A DNA stretch of 64,000 nucleotides from Leptospira bouyouniensis (GTDB taxonomy: Bacteria > Spirochaetota > Leptospiria > Leptospirales > Leptospiraceae), in NCBI RefSeq assembly GCF_004769525.1, contig NZ_RQFT01000010.1, positions 62,001 through 126,000 of the forward strand, written 5' to 3'. The notes below the pieces were generated by a model. That model did no database searches. It saw only the letters and a program-made list of their open reading frames with translations, and was not told the origin of the DNA. The position numbers were made by a program, and so were the translations under genes. Positions 17,975 to 25,672 of the stretch are shown piece after piece. Each line of letters opens with the position of its first letter. The first letter of the stretch is position 1.

Positions 17975-19369
17975 ATGAAAGTATCAAAACAAAAATTTAA
18001 TAAAACAGTTGTGATTGATGTTGTTGGATTATCCCAATCAATCATTTCTGAATTTACTCCATTTTTAAAAAACTATTTAAATAATCGAAATGTTACAAAG
18101 ATTGAACCGATGTTACCTGGGGTGACAACGAGTGTTCAAAGTACATACCTAACAGGAAAATGGCCTAGTGAACATGGAATTGTTGGCAATGGATGGTATG
18201 ATCGAACCGATGCAGAAGTGAAATTTTGGAAACAATCCAACCATTTAGTTTCAGGTGAAAAAATTTGGGAGAAAGCAAAAAAACTTAACTCAGAATTTAC
18301 ATGCGCTAAAATGTTTTGGTGGTACAATATGTATTCAACAGCAGATTATTCTGTCACTCCTAGGCCTCAATACCACGCTGATGGATTGAAAGCTCCCGAT
18401 TGTTATTCAAACCCACCGGGATTACGTGATGAGCTACAGAAAAAATTTGGTCCATTCCCATTGTTTTCCTTTTGGGGACCAAATGCAAATATCAAGTCCA
18501 CTCAGTGGATAAAAGATTCCACAATCTATGTGGACAAGAAATACAATCCAACACTAACACTGGTATACTTACCTCATCTTGATTATGGATTACAAAAATA
18601 TGGTTCTGATATTCCAAGATTAAAACAAGATCTTTTGGATTTGGACTTAGTTCTCAAAGAATTAATTGAATACTATGAACATTCTCAAAAAAAAGTGATT
18701 CTGCTTTCTGAATATGGGATCGAAAATGTAAACACTCCTGTTCATATCAATCGTATATTAAGAGAAAACAACTTTTTGCAAGTGAGAAAAGAAAGGTGGT
18801 ATGAACTTTTAGACCCAGGTGCATCTGATGCTTTTTCTGTATCAGACCACCAAATTTCACATATCTATTGTAAAAATTCTGAAATTTTAAATAGAGTAAA
18901 ACGCATCGCCAAACAAATACCAGGTGTTTGTTTGGTTTTGGACAAAACAGAACAAAAAAAATACCATTTAAATCATGAAAGATCTGGGGATTTGGTCCTT
19001 GTTGCGGAAGAGGGACACTGGTTTACCTATTATTACTGGTTAGACAATCAATTTGCACCAGATTACGCTCGCTTGGTGGATATTCATAGAAAACCTGGCT
19101 ACGATCCTTCCGAATTGTTTTTAGATCCCTCGAAAAAATTGGTGAAATTGAAGGTCCTTTGGACAGTTCTCAAGAAAAAACTAGGATTTCGGTATTTAAT
19201 GGATGTGATTCCTTTGGATGCGGGTATTGTCAAAGGATCACATGGTGGTTTACCAGTGAATTCCGATTTTTACCCTATCTTTTCAGCGGAAGTCCCACTC
19301 CCTAAGAAAAATATTTCTGCTATAAAAGTGTACGATTTCATTTGGGAACAGATGACTTCGAAGATTTAA
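17975..19369 (+). CDS. eboF: EboF: alkaline phosphatase/nucleotide pyrophosphatase-fold protein
   Basis: A 464-residue protein of the alkaline-phosphatase superfamily, closest to nucleotide pyrophosphatase/phosphodiesterases. Asp15, the nucleophile region PGVTTSVQSTYLTG (Thr51/52) and SEHGIVGNGW follow the family plan, and a C-terminal His is kept in GSHGGLP. Two metal-ligand motifs are altered: the usual SDHG reads SEYG (244-248 region), and the D-x-x-G-H motif reads DYGLQ (203-207). It may therefore bind one metal, or act differently from a two-zinc diesterase. No signal peptide is visible, so it appears cytoplasmic. It is the last ebo gene; the next reading frame begins directly at its stop. 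Confidence 0.85.
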   Translation: MKVSKQKFNKTVVIDVVGLSQSIISEFTPFLKNYLNNRNVTKIEPMLPGVTTSVQSTYLTGKWPSEHGIVGNGWYDRTDAEVKFWKQSNHLVSGEKIWEKAKKLNSEFTCAKMFWWYNMYSTADYSVTPRPQYHADGLKAPDCYSNPPGLRDELQKKFGPFPLFSFWGPNANIKSTQWIKDSTIYVDKKYNPTLTLVYLPHLDYGLQKYGSDIPRLKQDLLDLDLVLKELIEYYEHSQKKVILLSEYGIENVNTPVHINRILRENNFLQVRKERWYELLDPGASDAFSVSDHQISHIYCKNSEILNRVKRIAKQIPGVCLVLDKTEQKKYHLNHERSGDLVLVAEEGHWFTYYYWLDNQFAPDYARLVDIHRKPGYDPSELFLDPSKKLVKLKVLWTVLKKKLGFRYLMDVIPLDAGIVKGSHGGLPVNSDFYPIFSAEVPLPKKNISAIKVYDFIWEQMTSKI

Positions 19370-19373
19370 ATGT

Positions 19374-20618
19374 TTGACTCGTACCTTCAAAAATCATTTT
19401 TTTAATTCAGTGTCCGCAGAAGATATCAAAATTGTAACATACTCAAAAGGGGCAGCGATTGTTGTCCAAAATTCCGTCAATACTGGAAATTTTTTCATAG
19501 TCAAATCGGGTCGTGTTTCGGTTGATTCGGAACACATTGTCGTGGATCATGAACTTGCCTATTACGAAGCAGGCGATAGTTTTGGTTTAGTCTCCGCACT
19601 AACAGAACATAGGTTCCTTGTCACATTATTTGCGGATACAGATGTAGAACTTGTTCAGATTCCCATTCGACTTCTTGGCTCGTATCTAAAAGAAAGAAAA
19701 GAATTGGCGATGAAGATTTTGGGTCTTTATTCCAGGGAATTGAGAACACTTCAAAAACATTTATCAAAAGCAAACAAACCAGCAGACAGAGAATACCACC
19801 CGGAACGTTTGGTACAAAATGCACGGACGTACCTCACATGGCAAAAACCAAACTTAGCTGCATACTCTTTACAAGCGTTCCTTAAATGGTCAAAAGAGAA
19901 CCAATCCACAGAAAATTTAGCTGAGGCTATGGAATTATTTAAATCCGTATCCGCTTCCTATAAACCTTTCCCGTGGGACAATATGCAATCTACATTGGAA
20001 GCCGGAGAAGTTCTATTTGTAGAAAGTGAAAAGAGTAATGAAATCTATGTGGTATTAGAAGGGAATGTAAAACTCTTTGGGATTGTCCGAGGATTTGAAT
20101 ATGTAATCGATGTTTTGGGTCCAGGGGAAATTTTTGGAGAGATGTCTCTCATAGACAATGCACCGAGAATGGCATCTGCCATCACAGAAACAAAATCTAA
20201 AATTTTACGTGTCACTCCCGAAAATTTATTTGAATCAGTCGGACCTTCCTTATTACAAAAGATATTTGAGAGTATCGCTCGGCGGATATGGTTTTCCCAC
20301 CAAAGGCTTGTCATCTTAAGACTAAAAACACCTGTCACACGATTGTATGCTTATCTTTATAATTCGATCCGCGACCAAGACATTCGCCTGGGTAGAAATT
20401 TAGACCAAAGCCTTGCCACTCCCCATACCATTTACATTCAAATGGAAGAACTTTGTAATATGTGTGGGATCATAAAATTAAAACAAGAGAGTATCGACGA
20501 ATTCAAAGCGGATACAAACCTTGTGATCGAATCCAATCGAATTACGATCAAAAGTAGAAAACGGTTAGAGGAAAAATTAGGGCACTTCAAATCCAAAGAG
20601 GGCCAAATTGTTGCCTAA
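19374..20618 (+). CDS. Protein with two cyclic-nucleotide-binding domains, coupled to ebo
   Basis: A 414-residue soluble protein. The N-terminal cNMP-binding beta-roll (about 15-120) has a degenerate phosphate-binding cassette (FGLVSALTEHRFLVTLF). A second domain (about 200-325) has an intact cassette (FGEMSLIDNAPRMASA). A C-terminal region of about 90 residues may be a helical effector; no clear Crp HTH was identified. The listed start is a TTG without a good ribosome site. An ATG directly follows the eboF stop (19370) but opens a frame that ends after 11 codons at a T7 tract; one T fewer would join it to this protein as MFDSYLQKSFFNSVSAED. The true start is therefore unsettled. Confidence 0.78.
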   Translation: MTRTFKNHFFNSVSAEDIKIVTYSKGAAIVVQNSVNTGNFFIVKSGRVSVDSEHIVVDHELAYYEAGDSFGLVSALTEHRFLVTLFADTDVELVQIPIRLLGSYLKERKELAMKILGLYSRELRTLQKHLSKANKPADREYHPERLVQNARTYLTWQKPNLAAYSLQAFLKWSKENQSTENLAEAMELFKSVSASYKPFPWDNMQSTLEAGEVLFVESEKSNEIYVVLEGNVKLFGIVRGFEYVIDVLGPGEIFGEMSLIDNAPRMASAITETKSKILRVTPENLFESVGPSLLQKIFESIARRIWFSHQRLVILRLKTPVTRLYAYLYNSIRDQDIRLGRNLDQSLATPHTIYIQMEELCNMCGIIKLKQESIDEFKADTNLVIESNRITIKSRKRLEEKLGHFKSKEGQIVA

Positions 20619-20668
20619 ACCGACTAAAATGAGTATCAATTTTTCCTTAGTTGTGATTTAGTTCGGTC

Positions 20669-21049
20669 ATGAAAAAGTTTTTCGTGTATTCCCTCGCTTT
20701 GTTTTATATTGTCGCAGGTACAAATCATTTCCTTTCTCCGGAATTTTATTTGGAAATGATGCCCGATTATTTACCTTTTCACGAATTGCTGAATGTTACT
20801 AGCGGACTTTCTGAAATCACCCTTGGGCTTTTGGTTTTATATGAACGCATGAGAACTTTGGCATGTTACGGTATCATCTTACTTTTGCTCGCGATATACC
20901 CAGCCAATATCAATATGCTTATGGAAGCCCTCGATGGTAAGGATTTTGGAGTACCCATTTGGGCATTGTATGTTCGTTTGCCATTTCAATTTTTGTTTAT
21001 TTATTGGGCATGGGCTGTACGCAATTTTAAATGGTCCGAAACTACATAA
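20669..21049 (+). CDS. DoxX-like small membrane protein
   Basis: A 126-residue protein with four predicted transmembrane helices. It has features of the DoxX/MauE-like group, starting with YSLALFYIVAGTNHFLSPEFY and including SGLSEITLGLLVLYER. Members are small inner-membrane proteins of poorly defined, often redox-related, function. It lies 50 nt after the cNMP-binding gene and 22 nt before an HTH gene on the same strand, so it may belong to the tail of the ebo transcript. Confidence 0.75.
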   Translation: MKKFFVYSLALFYIVAGTNHFLSPEFYLEMMPDYLPFHELLNVTSGLSEITLGLLVLYERMRTLACYGIILLLLAIYPANINMLMEALDGKDFGVPIWALYVRLPFQFLFIYWAWAVRNFKWSETT

Positions 21050-21071
21050 TTATAACAGGTTTTAAGATCGA

Positions 21072-21386
21072 ATGACAAAAGAACTAAAACGAAAAACCAA
21101 AGAAACCCCTAAAAAAATTGGTCAATGGACGTTTTTATCGAATCATTCTCATGTTCTTATCTGTTTGAGTAAAGATCCGGAAATGCGATTAAAAGATGTC
21201 GCAATTTTAGTTGGGATTACTGAAAGAGCAGTGCAAACGATAGTTAAAGATTTAGTGGATGCATCTATTCTCCAAAAAAGTAAGGACGGAAGGCGAAACC
21301 AATACATCATCCAAACGGAGCAAAAACTGCGACACCCCTTAGAGGCAAACCATTCCATTTCTGAATTATTAAAATTAGGAAAGTAA
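21072..21386 (+). CDS. Small winged-helix transcriptional regulator
   Basis: A 104-residue protein that is almost entirely one winged helix-turn-helix: LKDVAILVGITERAVQTIVKDLVDASILQKSKDGRRNQY, with recognition helix and wing at about residues 38-80. It resembles MarR/ArsR/Lrp-type DNA-binding domains without a separate ligand domain. It is probably the last gene of the local transcript. Targets are unknown; neighbouring DoxX and ebo genes are candidates by position only. Confidence 0.77.
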   Translation: MTKELKRKTKETPKKIGQWTFLSNHSHVLICLSKDPEMRLKDVAILVGITERAVQTIVKDLVDASILQKSKDGRRNQYIIQTEQKLRHPLEANHSISELLKLGK

Positions 21387-21402
21387 AACCAAAATTATTT
21401 GA

Positions 21403-22380
21403 TTAAAATTCACTTTCTATTTTTAAAACCTGGTTTAGAATTCTTGTATTCCAAGGAACCGAGATATTTTCTAACTTCGCAATTTTTACAACTTCCCCAT
21501 TGATATAATTGATTTCCGTTTTACGTTTGTTATCTAAGTCTTGCACCATTGAGGTTCTGATTTTATAATACTTTAATCCAAGAAAAATAAGAATCAAATG
21601 GCGTATCCAATTGGGAAGTGCTCCGATTCCATCACCTAACTTCTTTATTGGAAAAGATCCTGGGACCACTCCTTCTTTGATATTGAGATGATCCATCAGG
21701 TTTTTGATTTCCGATAAGATACAAATTGCTTCTCGCCTTCCTTCTATATTTAAAAATAATTCTCCCAAACTGATTTGTTTTGATGCAGCTAGACCGTTGA
21801 TAATTGCATTGATAGCAAGTTTATGCCAACGATACCCTAATATACTTTCTGTGATGATAACTTCTATCCAAGGGTTTAATAACGAAATCCAAATTGGATT
21901 GAGTTTTATTTGCTGTATTCCACCTATAATCAAACTTCCATGATTAGATTGAAAATAGGTTCCGTCTTGTAAAACTTGTGTGTTCCATCCCACAACACCT
22001 CCTATCAATTTGTTTCCTAGCGAGGGATAATAACTTTCCGGTAATCCATTTTGAATCAAAATCCATTTTCCATCAGAATTTAAAAATTTATCCGTAATGG
22101 ACAAATAGTCGTTTAGTGACTGATTTTTGCATCCAAGAATGATAAAATCAAATTGATGTTTGCAATCTTGAATTAATGTTAAATGGTCTGTTAAATTAAT
22201 ACTTGTTGTAATTCCATTTGGACCTTTAAATTGTATTGGCTTTTCTTTTAATGAGTCTAATCTCATTTGGTTTTGGCAGAGGATTTTGAATGGAACTTTG
22301 TTTTGGTGGAAAGCATGTAATATTGTGACAGTTACCGAACCAATTCCACAAATTGCGATGGTTGGAAATTTTTCTTTCAT
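21403..22380 (-). CDS. Ketopantoate reductase family protein (PanE/ApbA-like)
   Basis: A 325-residue NADP-binding protein with the N-terminal dinucleotide site AICGIGSVTVTILHAF and the two-domain plan of 2-dehydropantoate 2-reductases: HKLAINAIINGLAASKQISLGEL in the helical C-terminal domain corresponds to the conserved catalytic Lys and Asn block. It could serve in pantothenate and CoA synthesis, but the family contains many paralogues of other function. The first residues deviate from the strict GxGxxG. It is convergent with the HTH gene. Confidence 0.78.
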   Translation of the reverse strand: MKEKFPTIAICGIGSVTVTILHAFHQNKVPFKILCQNQMRLDSLKEKPIQFKGPNGITTSINLTDHLTLIQDCKHQFDFIILGCKNQSLNDYLSITDKFLNSDGKWILIQNGLPESYYPSLGNKLIGGVVGWNTQVLQDGTYFQSNHGSLIIGGIQQIKLNPIWISLLNPWIEVIITESILGYRWHKLAINAIINGLAASKQISLGELFLNIEGRREAICILSEIKNLMDHLNIKEGVVPGSFPIKKLGDGIGALPNWIRHLILIFLGLKYYKIRTSMVQDLDNKRKTEINYINGEVVKIAKLENISVPWNTRILNQVLKIESEF

Positions 22381-22489
22381 CTATGGATTAGATTCATACA
22401 GGTATTTTGAAAAATCTTCTCTTTTTTATTGACTCTTTTGCCAAATCCTATAAAAAAAAAGTATTCTTTGCAAAAGATATGGGGATCCA

Positions 22490-22861
22490 ATGAAAAAAAT
22501 TATGTTTCGTATGATACCATTGTTGTTAGTCGGCACATTATTTGGGAATTGTATATATACAGAATTACGAAGCCCAGGCCTTGCTGCCAATATGACACAA
22601 TACATTATGAATTCCGATGATTACCAAATCATTGGACCTGTTGAAACACAAGGTGAGTATGTATCATGGTTTTTACTCGTTTTAACTGGTGAAACAGGTT
22701 ATAGCGATCTTTTAAAACAAGCGAGAGAAAAGGGTGGGGATGATATTATCAACTATCGTTTTGAATTACGCCAAAAGAGTATATTACTCATCGTTTGGAA
22801 CCGTGTAATTTGGAATGCATCTGCTTTAGCTATCAAATACAAAGACAAAATCAAAAAGTAA
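22490..22861 (+). CDS. TRL-like lipoprotein
   Basis: A 123-residue protein with a lipoprotein signal peptide ending LFGNC (Cys at about residue 21). The mature domain has the repeated short motifs of TRL-type proteins (SPGLAANMTQY, then GETGYSDLLKQAREKGGDDIINYRF). These are small envelope lipoproteins of unknown function, common in spirochaetes. GGGGA precedes the ATG. It is monocistronic by position. Confidence 0.75.
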   Translation: MKKIMFRMIPLLLVGTLFGNCIYTELRSPGLAANMTQYIMNSDDYQIIGPVETQGEYVSWFLLVLTGETGYSDLLKQAREKGGDDIINYRFELRQKSILLIVWNRVIWNASALAIKYKDKIKK

Positions 22862-22891
22862 AATCGATGTTTGTTTGTCCTTAGGGGGAAT

Positions 22892-23326
22892 TCATTTCCC
22901 TCTTAGGGTGATGACAAGTTTTGCATTCTCAAGTTGTTTACCTGTCTTTTGGAAATAACTTTCCTTAAGTTCAGATAATACTTTTTCTTCCAGTGATCCA
23001 TTGAGTTCGATGTCAATGATCTCACCTGAATTTTCATTCAATGCATGGTGGTGGACACCTGTGTTGGAATCAAAATGTGTAACACCAGACTTAAGTTCCA
23101 ATGTCCCGAGTAAACCTTTCTCAGCGAATAGTTTTAGGTTATTAAAAATGGTAGCCCTTGAGGCGTGAGGGAAATGGGTGTTGACCAAATGGAACACTTC
23201 TTCCGCAAACAAATGTTGGTGTTTCTCAAGGAGGAGATGGGCCATTTCCAATCGTTGGGATGTTGGCCGGATTCCATGAGATTCCAGAAGTTCCTTTGTT
23301 TTTTGGTAACTTAAATCCATTACCAT
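22892..23326 (-). CDS. perR: PerR-type peroxide regulator (Fur family)
   Basis: A 144-residue Fur-family repressor. The winged-helix DNA-binding domain (about 1-85) contains HASRATIFNNLKLFAEKGLL. The dimerisation/metal domain contains HFDSNTGVHHHA. It has no cysteine at all, so the structural Zn site made of two CxxC motifs is missing, as reported for Leptospira PerR. An Asp in THFDSN matches the Asp that marks PerR rather than Fur. It should sense peroxide through metal-catalysed His oxidation. A GGAGGAGAAA ribosome site precedes the ATG. A perfect 7-1-7 palindrome lies 35 bp upstream, suggesting autoregulation. Confidence 0.87.
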   Translation of the reverse strand: MVMDLSYQKTKELLESHGIRPTSQRLEMAHLLLEKHQHLFAEEVFHLVNTHFPHASRATIFNNLKLFAEKGLLGTLELKSGVTHFDSNTGVHHHALNENSGEIIDIELNGSLEEKVLSELKESYFQKTGKQLENAKLVITLRGK

Positions 23327-23360
23327 TGCAATTTCTCCTCCCAGCCAAATTTGTCAATAA

Positions 23361-23375
23361 TTAGACTAAGTCTAA
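23361..23375. promoter_or_regulatory. PerR/Fur-type box
   Basis: TTAGACT-A-AGTCTAA is a perfect 15-bp inverted repeat with the 7-1-7 geometry of Fur-family operators, 34 bp before the perR start codon. It is the best candidate for PerR self-binding. The same gap could also serve the divergent SpoIIE gene, but that start is 410 bp away. Confidence 0.7.
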
Positions 23376-23785
23376 AAGCAAAAGGAAATCGAATTTCCTG
23401 AGGAAAAAGAGAAAAATCATTAAATTAGCTACAATTTCTACGGGATCAAACGTATTTTTTTAAAAAGTTGGACGGATTGAATTTTATGTACAAAAGAAAT
23501 TCCAGAATGTAAAAGTTAACGTATGTTAGATTGCGTTATTGAATAACTCTCATATTCTCGAAAACTAAAAGATCTCTTTTTGACGTTTTAGCTAGAATAA
23601 ACTTTATTTTTGTTTTTTTATACCTTAAAAAATCCTTGCACTTCCATAAGAAACAATTTAAATCCTCTCGGTGTTCTTCCTTTGTTTTCCTATTCATCCC
23701 TGGACATGTTTCTCCAAGCGAAAGCAAGATACGTTTGATCTGATTTTAATTTTTAATCAAATCATTTGAACACTGGCACAATACG
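23376..23785. other. Intergenic region with no recognised gene
   Basis: An AT-rich stretch between the PerR box and the SpoIIE phosphatase gene. A 63-codon minus-strand frame (23536-23727) has no ribosome site or recognisable content and is not called. A TGATT/AATCA inverted repeat lies near 23737-23760, within a possible leader for the downstream operon. Nothing else stands out. Confidence 0.5.
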
Positions 23786-25672
23786 ATGATCAAGAGTGTA
23801 TTTATATTTCTAATGTTTACCTATTCACTTTCGAGTGAAGTTGTTTCGATGGATTCTGGTTGGACGTTTCAATCAGAGGGAGAACTTTTTCCAAAAAAAG
23901 TCAAAGTAGGTGTTCCCTTGATTGAACAGGGATACCAAGTTCCACTTAAGGGAAAATACCATTTGATCATTCCTATCAATTCTTTTCCCAATTCATCTTT
24001 ATCGGTTTACTTAGATCGTGTCCACTCAGCAGACAAAACCTATTGGAATGGAAAATTAATTGGATCCACCGGAAGTTTATCTCCCAATTATTATCCTTAC
24101 TGGCATAAGGTTCGTTATTATGAAATTCCTAACTCTATTCTAATGTTAGGTGATAATCACCTGGAGATTGATGTTGAATGCCGAGAAACACAGTTTCGAT
24201 GTGGCCTCTTTCGATCGATTCCAATTTTTGGAACACAAAATGAAATCAAAGACAAAATGATATTCGAAGATGTAAATCAGATTGTAATGGCTGCTTTATT
24301 TTTTGGAATATTTTTACAACAAGCGATTGGATATGCTCTCAATCGTTCTTCCAAATCTGGGTTATATTTAGCTGGAACTGCTATCTTCTTTGTTTGTTGG
24401 CGTTTGCCAGCATTAAATAAAATTCACTTTTTAGATATCCATCCGGAAGTATTGGTTAGGTTATTATTCTTTTGTCAGTTTATTTTTCCCGTATTTATTA
24501 TGTTATTCGTTCATAGTTTAATAGACCGAAGGATAACAAAGGTTGCTTTCATAACTTTTTTATTTGATTCTATATTAGCGTTTATTCAATTATTTGAATT
24601 AAATCCAGATGTTAGATTTTATTTTGTTTATGTCTGGTATGTTTTGCTCGGAATTAAAGTTCCAATCCTTGTTCAGTTGCTTGCAAAAAATTATAAAAAA
24701 TCTTCCGAAGCTATTGTTGTATCCATCGGAGCATTGATTGCAACTTTTTTTGGGATTGCTGATGTATTGACCGATGTTTTGACCGGAAAAAATGCATACC
24801 TTACTCAATATGGAATATTAACTTTTTTATTTTCTGGAGTACTTGCGATTGCATTACAAAGTTCAAGGACCAAAAAAGAATTACGAAATTTAAATGAATC
24901 ATTGGAAATGATTGTCACTCTTCGAACACAAGAACTTCAGAAACAATATAAACTTTTACATGATGATTTACTCATGGCTGCCAGTTTACAATCAAAGTTG
25001 ATTCCTCCTATGGAATTTCAATATGAAAAATTAAACGTCGCTTCAATGTTTATGCCAATGGAAAAAATTGGTGGTGATTATTTTGATTATTATATACATG
25101 AAGATGGATCGTTAACTTTTTTGTTATGCGATGTGTTGGGGCACGGTATTGCTGCTGCCCTTATAGCAAGTATGTTAAAAGTTAATTTTTTGGAAATTGC
25201 TCCCAAAATAAAAGACCCTTCTTTGTTTTTGAAAGAGATCAATTTGAAAATACTTCCAGTGATCGAAAAGAATTATATCACTGCAGTCGCTAGTCATTTT
25301 GATCTTAAAAATCAAATTCTTTATTATTCTGTCATGGGACACCCAAGTCCTTTTCATATCAATTTAAGGGAGAACCGATTAGAAGCATTAGGTGGAAGGG
25401 GACCCATCATGGGATGGAAAAAAGAGGTGCAACTGGATACCTATTCAATTCCACTTATGTCAGGAGATCGTTTCTTTTTCTATACCGACGGCATAACGGA
25501 AAGCCATAGTCGTGAAAAAGAAATGTTCGGAGAATCTCGATTGAGAACACAACTGTTAGAGGGAAATAAGTTATCTCCTAAAGAATTAAATGAAAAAATC
25601 AAAAAGGAAATCAAAAAATTTACTTTTCGATTGTCAGATGATGTAACATACTTTACAATCGATTTCTTATGA
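23786..25672 (+). CDS. 7TM sensor with SpoIIE-type serine phosphatase
   Basis: A 628-residue membrane signalling protein. Order: signal peptide (about 1-17); a periplasmic beta-rich domain (to about 165) with a galactose-binding/DISM-like look (VYLDRVHSADKTYWNGKLIG); seven transmembrane helices (about 165-360); a short coiled coil; and a PP2C/SpoIIE phosphatase (about 400-628) with metal-binding motifs MEKIGGDYFD, LCDVLGHGIAAALIA and FFYTDGITESHS. It should dephosphorylate a serine phosphoprotein, such as an anti-anti-sigma factor, in response to an envelope signal. It overlaps the next gene by ATGA, so the pair is translationally coupled. Confidence 0.9.
   Translation: MIKSVFIFLMFTYSLSSEVVSMDSGWTFQSEGELFPKKVKVGVPLIEQGYQVPLKGKYHLIIPINSFPNSSLSVYLDRVHSADKTYWNGKLIGSTGSLSPNYYPYWHKVRYYEIPNSILMLGDNHLEIDVECRETQFRCGLFRSIPIFGTQNEIKDKMIFEDVNQIVMAALFFGIFLQQAIGYALNRSSKSGLYLAGTAIFFVCWRLPALNKIHFLDIHPEVLVRLLFFCQFIFPVFIMLFVHSLIDRRITKVAFITFLFDSILAFIQLFELNPDVRFYFVYVWYVLLGIKVPILVQLLAKNYKKSSEAIVVSIGALIATFFGIADVLTDVLTGKNAYLTQYGILTFLFSGVLAIALQSSRTKKELRNLNESLEMIVTLRTQELQKQYKLLHDDLLMAASLQSKLIPPMEFQYEKLNVASMFMPMEKIGGDYFDYYIHEDGSLTFLLCDVLGHGIAAALIASMLKVNFLEIAPKIKDPSLFLKEINLKILPVIEKNYITAVASHFDLKNQILYYSVMGHPSPFHINLRENRLEALGGRGPIMGWKKEVQLDTYSIPLMSGDRFFFYTDGITESHSREKEMFGESRLRTQLLEGNKLSPKELNEKIKKEIKKFTFRLSDDVTYFTIDFL

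Noticed and set aside
23536..23727. 63-codon minus-strand frame between perR and SpoIIE
   Set aside because: No ribosome site, no signal peptide and no domain.
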